Shown: positions 1 to 12,559 of the stretch, one piece after another
How the letters are laid out: the number at the start of each line of letters is the position of its first letter
How positions within the stretch are numbered: position 1 is the stretch's first letter
Assembly (NCBI GenBank): GCA_015039315.1
Contig: WIDE01000042.1
Location: 147,020-211,019 of the forward strand
DNA from: Clavulina sp. PMI_390
Lineage: Eukaryota > Basidiomycota > Agaricomycetes > Cantharellales > Hydnaceae
Direction: 5' to 3'
Length of the DNA: 64,000 nt
The notes under the pieces: model-generated
The model's input: only the letters and a program-made list of their open reading frames with translations
What the model was told of the DNA's origin: nothing
Database searches by the model: none
Position numbers and translations under genes: made by a program

Positions 1-1132
1 TCCATTAGAGCCTTGGCGTAGCACCTTGGCGCTCGTTGTATCAACCGGGGTGCTGACGGTAGTCCAAGTCACTCCGGGGTAACCCGCCACCGTCCTCAGA
101 TGGAGGTTGCCCAGCGTCGTCGATCCCTTGGGGAAGTCAAGCACGCTCTTGAGCCCATAAGCCTCGAGCGTCTCGCTAGCCCAGCGAAGCTCCCGAGAGT
201 TGTATACGATCATCTTTCCGCCGATACCGTTGAAGAAGCTATTGTAGTTCCACCCGTTGGCTGTCGTGCCCGTAAGCGTCATCACACCAGTCAGGACGCG
301 TCCGGGAGCGACTTTGATGAGTGGTGTGTGCCAATACACGCCATTCGAACCGTACCAATTAGCAATGGACCAGTAGGGGCCACCGCCTGCCGCGGATACT
401 GTTATCCATTCACAGCTTCAGCAACCTATCCCCCCCACACGTTTCACAAGCGTGGAGAGACTCACCGCCATATTGGAGGACCGGCTGCAATATCGCACCG
501 CCCCAATGACCATTGACGGCAGGCTCGAGTGCGTTGAAAAGGAAGAGAGTTTGACCGTCGTTGGGGCGTTGTGGGAGAGGAGGCACGGTCCAGGTGGTGT
601 CGAAGTAGTTGATCGGCCAAATGCTATTGCTCAACCCTGTAGAATCGGATAAATAAGATGGAGGAAATTGATGTCGTAGTTAGCAAGGTCCAACATTTAT
701 AGGGCGATCAGGGGGGCTGTTGGCGTAGTTGGTTACGCCAATGGGGGCGTGGCAGGTAGGAATACAAATTAACGAACGACGCACAATATGCATAAGCGAT
801 CCATCCATTCTGTAATCCTCCCGCAGCCGGGGATGGGGTGGCCCTTGTGAAGTTGCCATTAGGTGTGGCCTTATGGAGAATTGCTCCTTCAGGGTTGACG
901 ATGTGAACCTCATCACCAACGTGGTGGACGGAAGCACCTAGCGACAAATGGAATCACCCTTTTCAGCATAGAGAGGTAACGAGCGAAGTAAGGACATACC
1001 TTCAGGGACTTCATGAACTTGTGTGGTGGAAAGATGTCCGAATGGCGTGAGCGCTTGTGGGGCCGTTGGAGCAGCGACCGCAGCAAGAGGAGCAAGAAGC
1101 CCGAGGCTCAAAGCAAGGAGACTAAGATGCAT
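1..1132 (-). CDS. Secreted protein, probably beta-sandwich (concanavalin A-like) fold; 3' end beyond window
   Basis: The 5' part of a gene, about 285 residues, still open at base 1. I take the start at 1132 because it opens a clean signal peptide (MHLSLLALSLGLLAPLAAVA) with likely cleavage after an AxA motif. Four exons join in frame: 1132-1000, 937-785, 636-466 and 398-1; each intron is GT-AG (62, 148 and 67 nt). The joined reading has tryptophan-rich blocks typical of a secreted beta-sandwich: WIAYAYW, FDTTWTVPP, GAILQPVLQYG, ANWYGSNG, VLTGVMTLTG and a late ASETLEAYG. The order of blocks (W-V-P strand, LQ strand, WY strand, GD-like turn) reminds me of fungal secreted proteins related to the glutamic peptidase G1 fold, but I do not see the catalytic residues clearly and assign no activity. 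An upstream ATG in the same frame (1186) would bury the signal peptide. Confident that it is a real secreted-protein gene; function unknown. Confidence 0.72.
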
Positions 1133-3179
1133 TGTTCTTCTGCAAAGAGTGGTCGATGGGATAGTCTGCTCCTTAAACAGCGGCAAAGACCTACGAGGCA
1201 GATGGCACGTTGACGAGGGAAAAGCTCAACAAGGACGAGGGGAGCGAGGGAGGCTGAGGGTAAAGGCTATGATTTCCTCCTCTTTTATGGTGGTCTTTCA
1301 AGAATCGATACACAGGAAAATATCAGACGTCTCATCGCCTCTGCCTTGGCATTGGAAAACCGAAGAGGGGGAGCCTGGTGGTGTCGACAAATCTATGCGC
1401 AAGCCAAGAGTTTCTAGCGGACAGCTGACGAAACACGAAGAGGCCGGAGGCCGTAGAAATTTCAGAAATGGCATCCAAACTTGAGGCAGTGTGATGGCGG
1501 CACAACGGCGCCGCTATAGAATCAGGGGGAAAGATATCCAACATTGCTGGCAATTTTCTTGGTTTGGCTTGGCATATTATAACTATGCTCAATGGTGCGA
1601 TCATCTGCCGAGGAAGGCATGCCAAGATAAGGTACGAGCCTCGAGGAACCACCGTTCATTGCAAATCATGTCAAGTTGGTGGCAGGTTTGAGCACAGCTC
1701 TCTACACGACCGTCAGAGGCAAACGTGCTCAACGTCAGGTATCATCCCGGCATTCAAGCTCATTGAGAAATTCAGGCTGCATTGCAGGCTTTCCTGTGCC
1801 TGGTGTCGTGGCACGACGTGTGTAACTATGCACGATAATGTGGTGAAACAAGAGACGTGGTCACGTGCGTGCCTGTTTCCCGGTCCAAGAGACCGCGCGG
1901 GCTAGCCCACACGTTTTCTGTCCGTGTCTCAAACCTCTCAATAACGACGAAGCATGAGATTAAATATACGACGACGTCTCGCCTCTGTCGCCTCACCTAT
2001 GTTACCGATCACCTGAACAGTGGGTCAACAGCGTGCTCTTGACTCAAGAGTCTTGAGTTTTCACCGAAACCTGGCGGGGAGCGTCCCCCGAAACTAGCAC
2101 AAAATGAAATCGAAGCAGTCAGGAGTATTGAAATTCTCGACGCTGAGCGCTAATTTTGTGAAGAGGAGCTATCCGGACCCACCACCTCCATCGATCTATT
2201 GCTGTCACCAGTTGAATCCCCCTACTCCCGCCCTGCTCCCGACCTCATCAAACAACCCATCTATCCGAATTAGGCCTCTATTCGCTCTGATGGGTAGGAG
2301 ATGAATGAAGTTCCGTCAGTGCCAGCGCTGTTCCTGACGTTTGCAAATTTCCATCGTCAGCTTGGCATCTAGGTTCATGCATGACGACTATAACACCGTG
2401 AGAAGGTCTTCTATCACATTTCCGTTACCGCACTTTTTTAGCCTGCGTGCCGACTCGCTTAATTGTATGTGTTCGTGTTTGATAAATCCTCGTGTCGTGG
2501 GCCAGGCGGTCTGTATGTCCTGCGAGATGATATGTAGTTTTCTTCTACTACGATGCCATGAAGGCTTCAGATGTTATCATCACCATGAGGAAATTTTATA
2601 TTACCTACAAGGGTGCCTCGATCGTTGCCCCGATTGCCCTCGATCTGGAGCGCCATTGCCGTTTGCTTGGAAGTGTATATTTGTAATGGAATCAAATCTC
2701 ATTGGCGGCACGCTGTGATGATCTCTGCCGCCCTTTCTCTCAATAGCGACCTCTGATCATAACGTGAAAGCCTTCATCTTTACTCTCGTTGTTAGCTTTA
2801 GCAGCTCCTCATGGGTGGATGTGCGTGTGAGTATTTGCTCGAAGTCACTGTTCACAACGAAACATAGTATCATCATCCCGCTTGCTTTGCTGTCATGGTC
2901 ATATATTGGATGAACTCGTACGATGGACGCTGGACACAAGTATAGACAACCTCATACAGAGCTGAGGAATCACTATTAATTTTGTTGCAAAACGCTGTAC
3001 AGGTAGATGGGTTGTACGGTTTCGGACAGGGATAAAAAGGGTAGGCATGAAGGAGAAAGATATTTAGATCATGGTACATATGGGATAGATGAGAAATGGA
3101 AAGAGAGCGATCAAAGAACAGACAGAGCCAGGCGAAAAAATAGAATAAAAGGGGGGGGAATTCATTCGCACAAAGCACC
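1133..3179. other. Intergenic stretch, no supported gene
   Basis: This lies between the divergently read secreted-protein gene start (1132, minus) and the 3' end of the IML2-like gene (3180, minus). ORFs here are short, lack splice-linked partners and have no recognisable motif. The first few hundred bases above 1132 are the likely promoter of the secreted-protein gene. Confidence 0.6.
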
Positions 3180-6100
3180 TTAGACCTCAAATCCTAGATG
3201 TTCCATCGCCGCATGTGTACGCATCAGGAGGCTGCTCTATTATCATAAAACCGAAAGAAAAGCGTATTAATACTCGAAAATACGACGATGTAGTAAGATC
3301 GCAAACCGCGACGCACCTGCATACTCCACTTGCCCTTCTCTGCCTTGGGGATCAACTGTTTGCCAGATAGGACAAGATCGAGATGTTCCTTGCTGGCTTT
3401 TGCGTTGCCTGCACATGCATAGAGCAGGCCTAGCTCGTAGTCTACGAGATGAATGTTAGTCAGTGGTTGAGAATCCTTTTGGCAGCAGCAGATGGGAAGA
3501 GAGGAGACGTACGAGTATAGTAGATAATATAATGATCCACTTCGATCTTCGACGCGCGGTCAATCACGGCTTGGAAGCCTGCGAACGCGCGCTTCTCTGC
3601 TTCAGGCACATCATCCGACTCGTGCGCTTCTGACTCGATCTTGGCATCAGGGTTCTGAAGAGATGAATGATGTCAGAGGGCTATAAAGAAGACGAATGGG
3701 AGTAACTTAAAGAGAAAAAGACCGGACGTACAGGATACTTGGTATACCGCAAGCATACTGCATGGAGGAAGTGTGCCAAGCAATATTCGTCCCAGAAACC
3801 TTTCGCATTCCCACCCTCGTACTGGTCTGGTTTGGACATGTACTCGTCCACCTATGGCGTTCGTCAGTACACGGGCCACAAAATATTCGTGATGGAACGG
3901 TGTCTCACCTTCTTGACCGCGGCCTCCGTCTCAGGAAGCATCTTCTTGACGATCACATCCCTAGGCGCACGGGTCACGCACAAGAAGTGGTATGCCATCT
4001 CGAGATTAGGAAGGAGAAGCCGCCCGTTCTGCTTAGAGAACTTGGTGGCTTTCCTTGCAGCGTATTTCTACGAGACCAAAAAACCTTGTCAGACCCAAAT
4101 GAGCATGAAGGACCAAGGGAGGAACTGACCTCGAGGGGAATCGATCGGCCTGCAATACGCTGCATCAACCCAGGCACCTGCGCGAACAACGCCTTCGCTT
4201 CTTCCATATTTTTCTCTCCTCCTTGAGCGTACAGACAGGTCGCCAGTGCTACGAACAAGGAAGACATGACAACAAGATCAGCACTTGTTCCTACCGTCAA
4301 ATAAAGCGACAAATGGATACGTACCATACGTATACACGCACTTGCTCCAGTTCGCGTGCTCCAGGAGCTCGCGCCACCGGTGGGTTGCCTCAGGCATATC
4401 GTACAGCGAGAACTGGCAGATAGACTGTACGCGCGATGTATGAATCAGTGAGTTGAGGGCTCGAAATAACGTTGATGAGCGACAAGAATGGTGTCAAACG
4501 TACCAGTTCCCACAGCGAGATATTCCGTAAGCTCTTGAACTCTGCCTGAGTGTTCTCGATCATCTTCGTAAAGTATCCAACGGCCAACTGTGATAGAAGC
4601 ACGTTTTTAGATACCACAGAGTTGCCGAAGCGGACGGAAACGGGTCACGATTAGCTCTGCGTTCGCAATTCGGATATCGGTTATTCAAGTACGCACGTCC
4701 GGTTTACTCCTACATGAGTTGATTCTCCCTTGGGCAAACTATAGGCAAAAAGCACAGTGAGTAACTCGTGGACACGTATCACGATGCTTGTAGGAAGGAT
4801 ATGTACCAAGTAGAAGACACCCTATTAACAGATACCACGAGATGGGGATGTATATCAGTTGACTATCCATATGCGGACAAATTACACTGGCACGGACCTC
4901 CGGATACCGCCTGAAGCTCCACTCCACAATCCTCGCGGCCATATTCGTATCGATTCCCCTAGAGCACCACAATCGAAAGAGATTATTGAATCCCGTCAAT
5001 AACAAGCTTGACATGTTTGACATCCTTGATTGCGAGGAGGAGCATCGGATCCGGGAACACAAGCTTACCGATAGGTATAGTTCGCCAACAGCAAATGGAA
5101 GATCAGCAGGGTGATATCAGCAATCGGCCGTCTGATACCCTCCGCTTCGGCGCTAACGAGCGGTTCGGGGGAGGTGGTTGTCCATCCGCCGATCGAGTGC
5201 AGGGTGGTGAGTGATGCAGTACGATCACCCGTGTACCCGAATAGGTGCACAAACTATTCAGTGATGCAAACAGGCAAGCCATGCCCCCAGATGTCATGGG
5301 ATTCATCAAAACATGAGAAAGGGTGTGGGGTATTGATGGAGCCAGGAGGAATGAAGAACGTACGGTCATGACTTTGCTGGGTAGCATACTAAGGATAAGC
5401 GAGTTGACGCCATCACCGAAGAGGACGCCACTCCTGAAGTGCTCATCGATATCCGTATCCTTCTCTTGGCCCTAGATCCACCGAGGCAAAGCGATGAGAA
5501 TCCAATTCCACAATATCACATTTATCATTAGAATAAACAAGCATACCTTGGCTTTGGCTTCCTTGTCAGCCATGGCAATAAACTCGCTCATCCCCCGATA
5601 CGCGAGATTTGCCGCACGGAAGTTCAACGCCTCCTTCACGAACGCAAACCAGTCGCCAGAATGCATGATACCCAAAACAGCTTTGATGAGTGTCGATTCC
5701 TGATAGCACAGCTCGGCGTGGCGCTGGACGGGCGTCATGGAGCGGATGAAGGACGTCGAGGACGAGACGTAGCCCCGCCATGAGTGCTTGCGGTGGGCAT
5801 TGGCGATGGAGGCGGAGTGTCGCGCGAGGGCGATGGCTTCGGTGAGGTCCTACATCGAGAGAGATCCAAGGGGCAACGACGTAGGTGGGTGGGCACAGTG
5901 ACACGGATTCCGGCATTCGGTAGTAGTTGATGGATCGAGAATGTGAAATCCGTGAAAGAAGTGTAACCCGAGGTGGGTGGGTAATTCAGTGCGACAGAGT
6001 TGTGGGAGGATAGGGGTAAGGCGGAGGCGGGGGTTGGTGATGTCATTAACCGAGTGTGGGGGAATCCATTCACATTCATTCATTGATGCGGAGAACGGGG

Positions 6101-6910
6101 GGCGAGATGCGATGGGCGCAGACAGGGAGCGAGCAAAAAGGTAAAAAGCAATCGAGCGGTTATGTTAGCGAAAATGAAGTAAACAATTGATCGACACCGG
6201 GGCAGTCGGGCGGCGGATGGGCGAGGGGACGCCGTCGCACATGGAGACCACCTCACAAAAGATGAGGGGAAAGAAGCTTCTGTCTCGAGGGAGACGAAAA
6301 CATCCGAAGAGCGAAACGTAAGGAGGGGAACAACTCACATGGTCTTCAAACGACATGAAGGCCTTGAAGCCTTGGATGAGCGTCATGCCTGTATGGAGAT
6401 CGAGCGCCGTCGGTCAGTTATGAAGAGTGCATCAATACGCCCACTGTCATCGGGATTGATGATGATGCCCAGACCCTTGAGGCAAAAAAAGAAAAGCCCA
6501 AGCCCAGAAGCATACATACCGAGAGAATAATATAGCGTCTCGTTTGCGGGATCTCCACTTCGGACTGCATCCTCTGCCTCCTTCATCTTGCCGCTCAGAA
6601 ACAGGTGCAGGATCGGCGTCACCTCCGGCAGCGTTTCCAGAGCCCGTGTAGGGATGTACTTGCCGTCACTGTCTCGGGCAGCAAATGACACGCCCTCGTG
6701 CGGGCGCCATTCCGAGGCGAGAAGACCGTCAGGGCTGGTGATGGGAGTGCTGGTGCCGCTGGAGGATGAGGTGGCGGGGGCAGTGGTGGAGGAATTCAGG
6801 TGGCCATTCCCATTTGGTACTGACAGGTCAGACGTCTCAATAGCGTCAACGGCAGGCTTGCCGGCGCCTTCGACAGGAACGGGGACTGGAGCGGTGGTCG
6901 TCTCAGACAT
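3180..6910 (-). CDS. IML2 / TTC39-like tetratricopeptide protein (DUF3808 family)
   Basis: A complete gene of about 16 exons that splice in frame to roughly 687 residues, the usual size for this family. The N-terminus (about 1-110) is Ser/Thr/Pro-rich and low complexity. The family core follows: LHLFLSGKMKEAEDAV, GFKAFMSFEDH, a helical block from DLTEAIALAR, then RHAELCYQESTLIKAVL, LLGFGDGVNS-like and KVMT/LFGYTGDR segments, MAARIVEWSFRRYPEGVFYL, and C-terminal TPR helices (LPNLEMAYHF, HYIIYYTRYELGLLYA). Yeast Iml2 acts in clearance of inclusion bodies with lipid droplets; animal TTC39 proteins are relatives. This role is family knowledge, not shown here. Exons that fix the model: 6910-6520, 6388-6339, 5849-5547, 5471-5364, 5253-5069, 4958-4898, 4821-4807 (15 nt), 4738-4697; the last exon ends in TAA at 3182-3180. 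Intron 2 is 489 nt, about eight times its neighbours. No frameshift or stop was seen. Confidence 0.88.
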
Positions 6911-8858
6911 GGTGGTGGTAAAAGAAAGAGAGAGAGAGGAAGAAAGGTGGAGGTGAAGAGAGGAGGGACAGGGATGATGTGTGAAGGAGTGGCTGAACTC
7001 TCTGTTTGTGTGTAGATCAATACAGTCCCGAACCGGGCGAACAAGGCCGTCACGCCTGCTGGTCACGAACTGAATGAATGGGATCATGTGGGGCTGTCAC
7101 TGCTCCACATCCTTCTTGTGATTGCTTCCGCTGTCGAGTTCTTGCGTCCCTGCTTCGTCGTCATTCGTCTCCTACACGCTCTCCAACCCCACTTTATCAA
7201 CGCGACAGCGCCCATATGCATAGTGGCACGCCACCATGTCGGACGCTCCCTCGAGGTTCTCAAGCGGTGATGCCCCCAAGGATGGAACTACATACGTTTG
7301 CTTCGCAGTCGGGAGCCAAGAGCATTTGGCTCAGCTTCTAGAATCATGAAATGTTCACATCGCAAACCTGACTGAGTGAAACCCTTGTCCATCAAGGCTA
7401 TGATGTGTCGAGGCAATGCCATTTATGCTCTCGCTGTCCGTTTTCCATTTTCCATCATCATTACAGATTGATCTTGACTTCGCGAACCTGTTCTCTTGCA
7501 GCTTGTGCATTTCGTGTCTCTCCTACATGGATGATCCTTCTCCAACAGAAGTCAAATCGCATCCCTTCTAGTTGGTTCTCAGCTATCACCCTCACCGTCA
7601 AATGAGTTGGCTTGAGGAATCGCTAGCTGGTCCTTCACTAGCCCCCATCTTCCTTCTATTATTTGCAAAACCCCACTTATTTTCACGTTCCTTACGCTAT
7701 GATACCGTCTCTTTCCAGTATGGTCGCAAGGTAACGCGAGTGATCAATCGTATTTCTGAGGGGTCAGCGAACAAGTATCACACTCATCACTGATTCATAT
7801 ATGCGCATGTTTGAGCTCTCAGTGGAGGCTCCGGTCATAAATGACCTATGTGCTTGCTTCCCATTGGCCGTGACTGAAGATGAGTGAAAATACTTCCTAC
7901 TTAATTTAACACGAGAACAGAATTGCAAAAGCTTTGGAATTAGTGCTATTTTGTTTACTTTTGGCACGCAATATACTTGTGGAGTGCCGCTCAGTATACA
8001 ACATCTAGTGCGCCTGATACATCGCTTTTGGCGGTTTGACATTGGTGCAATCATTCAAATGATAATTATTTCCCAGAACTCGTGTGTAGCTCCTCAGTCC
8101 TGATCAACTGCCACTCAATCACTGGGCTGAACCACTGGTCTTTTGCTACCGTTGCGTGTGGGACCATCGCCGTTTTGCACAGCGCGCTCAGCTAGGAACT
8201 CTTCAATTTCATTAACCCATGCATGCGCGAAAAAGAAAGGGACGGACACAAATCTGCATCTCCATATCGCGCTCTCAAGGAAGTAGCTGATCCCGAACGA
8301 ATGTGGGTCTGAGCTTTTTGGAGGGTACTAGGACGTTCTTCACACGATAATATGTAAAGGCATAGAACCTTGGTCTCGAAGTTCAGGAAACTAAGCTTGG
8401 GTTATCTGGCGTAGTTTTCCGTCCTTTGGTTTCGTTCAAATCGGCTCCACAGTTATTCCATCTATTTTTCCTCATCCAGCATTGACTTCCCTCCATCTCC
8501 ACTATCTCCCCCGTTGCGCCGTCCTATTACAGGAGCTGATCTTACCGTCTCAGAAATCAATAAAAAAGCACAACACACTTCCTGGTAGCGTCCATCGGCA
8601 ACATCAGATCAGAATCTCATACGGCCATATTGAATTCCTTAGCCAAGGAACCCACCCTGGATGGTCACTCGCCGTGTTGAGGGCTGTGTTGGTTGCCCAC
8701 GTGATCGTTGTGACCGCTAACCAACCTGCCTGCACAGTTACCACCGGACTGAGCTCATTCCAACGCTGATTCGGCTGGTGAGGCGATTCTAGACGAGATC
8801 AGAGATCATAAAAATTCTTTATTTCGTCCCTCTGCTCCTTCTGGTCGTTAGTTCCATC
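6911..8858. other. Intergenic stretch between two divergent genes
   Basis: This separates the IML2-like start (6910, minus) from NACHT gene A (start near 8859, plus), so it should hold both promoters. The sequence just above 6910 is a CT/GA-rich run of about 60 bases, which is common before fungal start codons. I see no gene, repeat array or RNA gene. Confidence 0.55.
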
Positions 8859-11800
8859 ATGGCAACCACTAAGATGGCAAGCGATGCCATTGTGATGCGC
8901 ATTGTTGAAATTACCATTGTCTGTAAGCAAAGCTCACCATTCATCCACATGCTGGATATATCCTTACAGTACGGAAATGTTTCCAGCTGCCAGAATTGAA
9001 AAAATGCAACTCAATGCTGGGGACAAATACCGCCTTCAGCTTAAACCCCTGCTTGCAAGCAATGCTCTGTTGATTACATCTCGACCCCAAGCTAAGATCA
9101 AGTCACAGTACAAAATCTTTGAGAACGTTGGGCTTGTCTGGACAAGTCCCTTTGGGTTACAGTGTGGCATTTTATCTGTTTATTGTCAGCCTAAATCATC
9201 ATCCCAATTTCTGTTTTCCTGAAGCTCTTTCAAGCTTCCAGTGGATCACTCTGGTATTCATTTAGAGCTTCAGCTTGTGAGGTGCCAATATTTGTTTTTT
9301 CATGAGGAGCTTGCTAGTACTACATTCAACATCGCACTCAATGCTACAGAAGGTGTGCTTGATTATGATTCCTCACAATTTAGTGTTTCATATTTATTTG
9401 TCTTAATTGCAGATATTGTGGCTGATCTCATGTATGCTGGTCTTGCCATTGGAGAACTTCACATCTCAGTGCATATACATGCTCCAACACCTGCTGACTT
9501 CAAGCAACAGCTAGGCCCTGGTATGACCAGTCCTCTCCTATTTCATGCTTTCTTAACTGTTATTCAATGTGCTCTAAAATGTATTCCATGCCTGGGTTTC
9601 AAGCTGCTGCCAATGTTGGAGGTAACATAAAAAACACTGATAACTCAAAGGGACTGTGGGACACTCTATTTAAACGTCTTAAACTTGTTAATGACTTAGC
9701 AGAGAAGGCTGCTTCAGTAAGCTCCCCACATTTCACCATGCTTGCACACATACATTAACCATTTGTTCCTCCACAGTTTCATCCATATGCTGCTTTGGCA
9801 TGGGGAGTAGTATCTGCAGCATATAAGGTGGAATGTCCCTCCTTTGTTTCTTACTCAATACTGAATGCTGTAATTTGATCCAATCAGATTGTTGAGGTGC
9901 AGCAGCAGCAAGATGCCAGGATATTGGACTTGCTTCAAGCCATGGTTGATGCTTGTGACCTTGCTGACACTATCCAGCAAGAACTGAAAAATAATGACCC
10001 TACCACATGGAACCTAGTCAACACTATTATGCAGCAGGTTACAGAGTGCATTCACTTCATTCAAGCTTATTGTGTAACAAAGTCATTTAGTAAGTACTAC
10101 TGTGTTTGCTTGCTGTTTTAAAAGCCTTACATGTTTGTACATAGCCCTGCGCCTTCTGAAACATCTTGTGAATATTGACCCAATCCCTGATTATATAAAG
10201 GTCCTGTGTAATCTCAAGAAGAAACTTGCTGGTGATGTGACTGTAAAGGCAGCACTTGTGACCTTACGGGTAGCTGAGGAGGTGTCATATACATGTGTGT
10301 CCAAGTTTTGATAACTCCAAGGTTTAGATCTCATAGGTTTTCAAATAGACAGTTCAGTTATCCTCAAAGAATTGCGCTATGCAAAAGATGCACACTACAA
10401 TTTTGCTCATGGGTGTCTGGAGGGGACCCGCACTGATGTAATTCAAGCTATTGCTGCTTGGGCCTTAGGGGCATATCTTCCAAACTCCATGAATTCCTAT
10501 ATTCTTTCTATTCCATGCTCAGAGGCTTCACGTGTATTATGGATCTGTGGCCCTGCTGGGTGTGGGAAGACAAGTATCATCCGCTCTGCTGCAGCACTTG
10601 TCAAATCCTATGGTAGAATGGGATCCTTCTATGGCTTCAGCAGAACTGGGCCTGGTGGAACACTCTCACAGCTATTTAGCACTATTGCATGTGACATTGC
10701 ACAGTGTGACAAAGTGCATGAGCATCACCTTGTGGAAGTTGTTAAAGGTGATGCCCCTCTGCGCAACACTGGTGATCCACAGCTTCAGTTTGAAGCCATG
10801 ATTGCAAAGCCTATGAACACTGCATACGCAGTTGGACCCACAGTGGTATTCATTGATGCATTTGATGAGGCTGATGACAATGAAGATTTGCGTGAGGATG
10901 TGCTCAATATCCTCTGCCAAAATGCAGTTCAGGTGCCAGAAAACCTACGCATCATTGTTACTTCACGCCTTCCTGATGTGGTCCATGCTCTGTACCCCAA
11001 CAATTCATCTGAGCACCCAAAAGGAGTGAATGTACTTCATGTGGACAGACTTGATCAGTCAATGACCTGCCAAGATGTCCGTATGATGGTGGAGAAGAAG
11101 TTGCATTCTCTCTGTGGGAACCCTGTAACTGATAGAAAGATCCAAGCCTTGGTTGGCAAAGCAGATATATCTTTTCAATGGGCTTCAACTGCTTGCCGCT
11201 TGATTTTGAAACCACCACCTGGGTCATCTGCCCAACTTGAGCTTGATTACCTCTCCCAGCCTGGGGCACCAGTCCTTGCGAATCTATACTATGACATTTT
11301 GGAGCGGATAGTGTCATACTCTAGACCAGCTCTGCGAGAGACAAATCTCAAGCGCATTAAAATTGCTCTTGCACCAATCCAGTGTGCCAGGCACCCCCTT
11401 CAGCTTAGTATTATCTGTAAGCTAGTTCATTTTGAAGGTGTCAGTCACAACAACACCCTGGATGTCCTCAAAGGCATCTATCAGTCCTTGTCATCCCTCT
11501 TGACTGGCACACTCTCAGGAGCCAATGAGCCAATTATTCCATTCCATGCCTCAATTATGGAGTTCTTTGGGGACAAAAACCAGAGTGCAGCCTACTACCT
11601 TGATTCAAACTTCTCCCATGCTGTCCTACTTGAGGGGTGCTATGCTGTCATGAGGAATGAAATCCATTTCAACATGCTACAGACTCCCCACTCTGGAAGA
11701 ACTCTGATGAGAAGTGCTGACACCTTGATTGGCCCCCCTTGTGTTGGTTCTGATGCATTGCAGTATGCTGCAATGTCCTGGTCAGAGCATCTTGCAGCAC

Positions 11801-12556
11801 AAAAACAGGTTGATGTGAGAGCTTTACTTGAGTGGTTCTATCTCTGTGGTGCTCCATGGGAAGAGCTAGGATTCCGGTGGCTAGAGGAGGGACATAACCC
11901 CTTGCAGCAGAATGTGTCTCACCCTTTGGTTAGTTTCTGTTGCATATCTACTCCAGTTTTATCCTCCTGCTTACAGTGGACTGAGTCTCAAGGTCAAAAC
12001 TATCAATGATATCTTGTTTGAATTCTATAACTACAGTAACTTTTCTCCAGCTCAAACATACCTGAGTGCCCTCCCCATGGCTGCTAGTAAAAGTCCACTC
12101 AACATGGCACTTCTTCAGCCTTGGCTGGCAAGGTTTCCAGGGATCCCCACAGTTCAGCAGCTATCATCATACCCAGCCATTGCATCTCATGCTTACTCTC
12201 ATGTGCATGCTTTGCTAAAGGACAAAACCACCCAAATGGTCCCACAAAAGATCCCATTTGCTCGAAGTCATAAGTGGCTTTTGATTGATTTAGAGTCATG
12301 TGAAGGGTCTAGGTCAAAGGATTATTATTGGTGCCTGGATGAACATTGGGGAAATGGAGCTCAGTTGGAAGAGCCCGGAGTGGTTATTTTTCAAGGAGGG
12401 TATTCCAAGTCGGGGCAATGGCTGAGGGTGGACTTCCGGCCCATGAAGTGGGGTTCTCAGTGGGCAGAGTGTTATGATCCTAATGCAAAGGTGGAGAGTG
12501 TAGAAGACTATGTGGAAAGGATCATGGAGCTCAGTGATGAGTGGGTGAATCACTAA
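8859..12556 (+). CDS. NACHT STAND protein A (C2-like, helical, NACHT, non-WD40 C-terminus)
   Basis: A multi-exon NLR-like gene. Early exons (about 8985-9530) encode a beta-rich, C2-like region (IHLELQLVRCQYLFF, LAIGELHISVHIH). Exons at 9780-10300 give a helical region starting HPYAALAWGVVSAAYKI, similar to the N-terminal (Goodbye-like) helices of fungal STAND proteins. The long exon 10349-11927 holds the NACHT domain: Walker A GPAGCGKTS near 10549, Walker B VVFIDAFDEAD near 10846, then VTSRLPD and a winged-helix-like region with FQWASTACR, as in genes B and C. After it, AQTYLSALPM aligns with gene C, but instead of WD40 repeats there are about 130 residues with HKWLLIDLESCEG, YYWCLDEHWG and GQWLRVDFRPMKW, which I do not recognise. 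Two weak points: the ATG at 8859 does not splice in phase with the next exon using the obvious donor, and the junction near 11927-11990 needs a non-standard donor (or contains a frameshift). Expected role by family: intracellular sensor in non-self recognition or cell death. Confidence 0.75.
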
Positions 12557-12559
12557 TAC

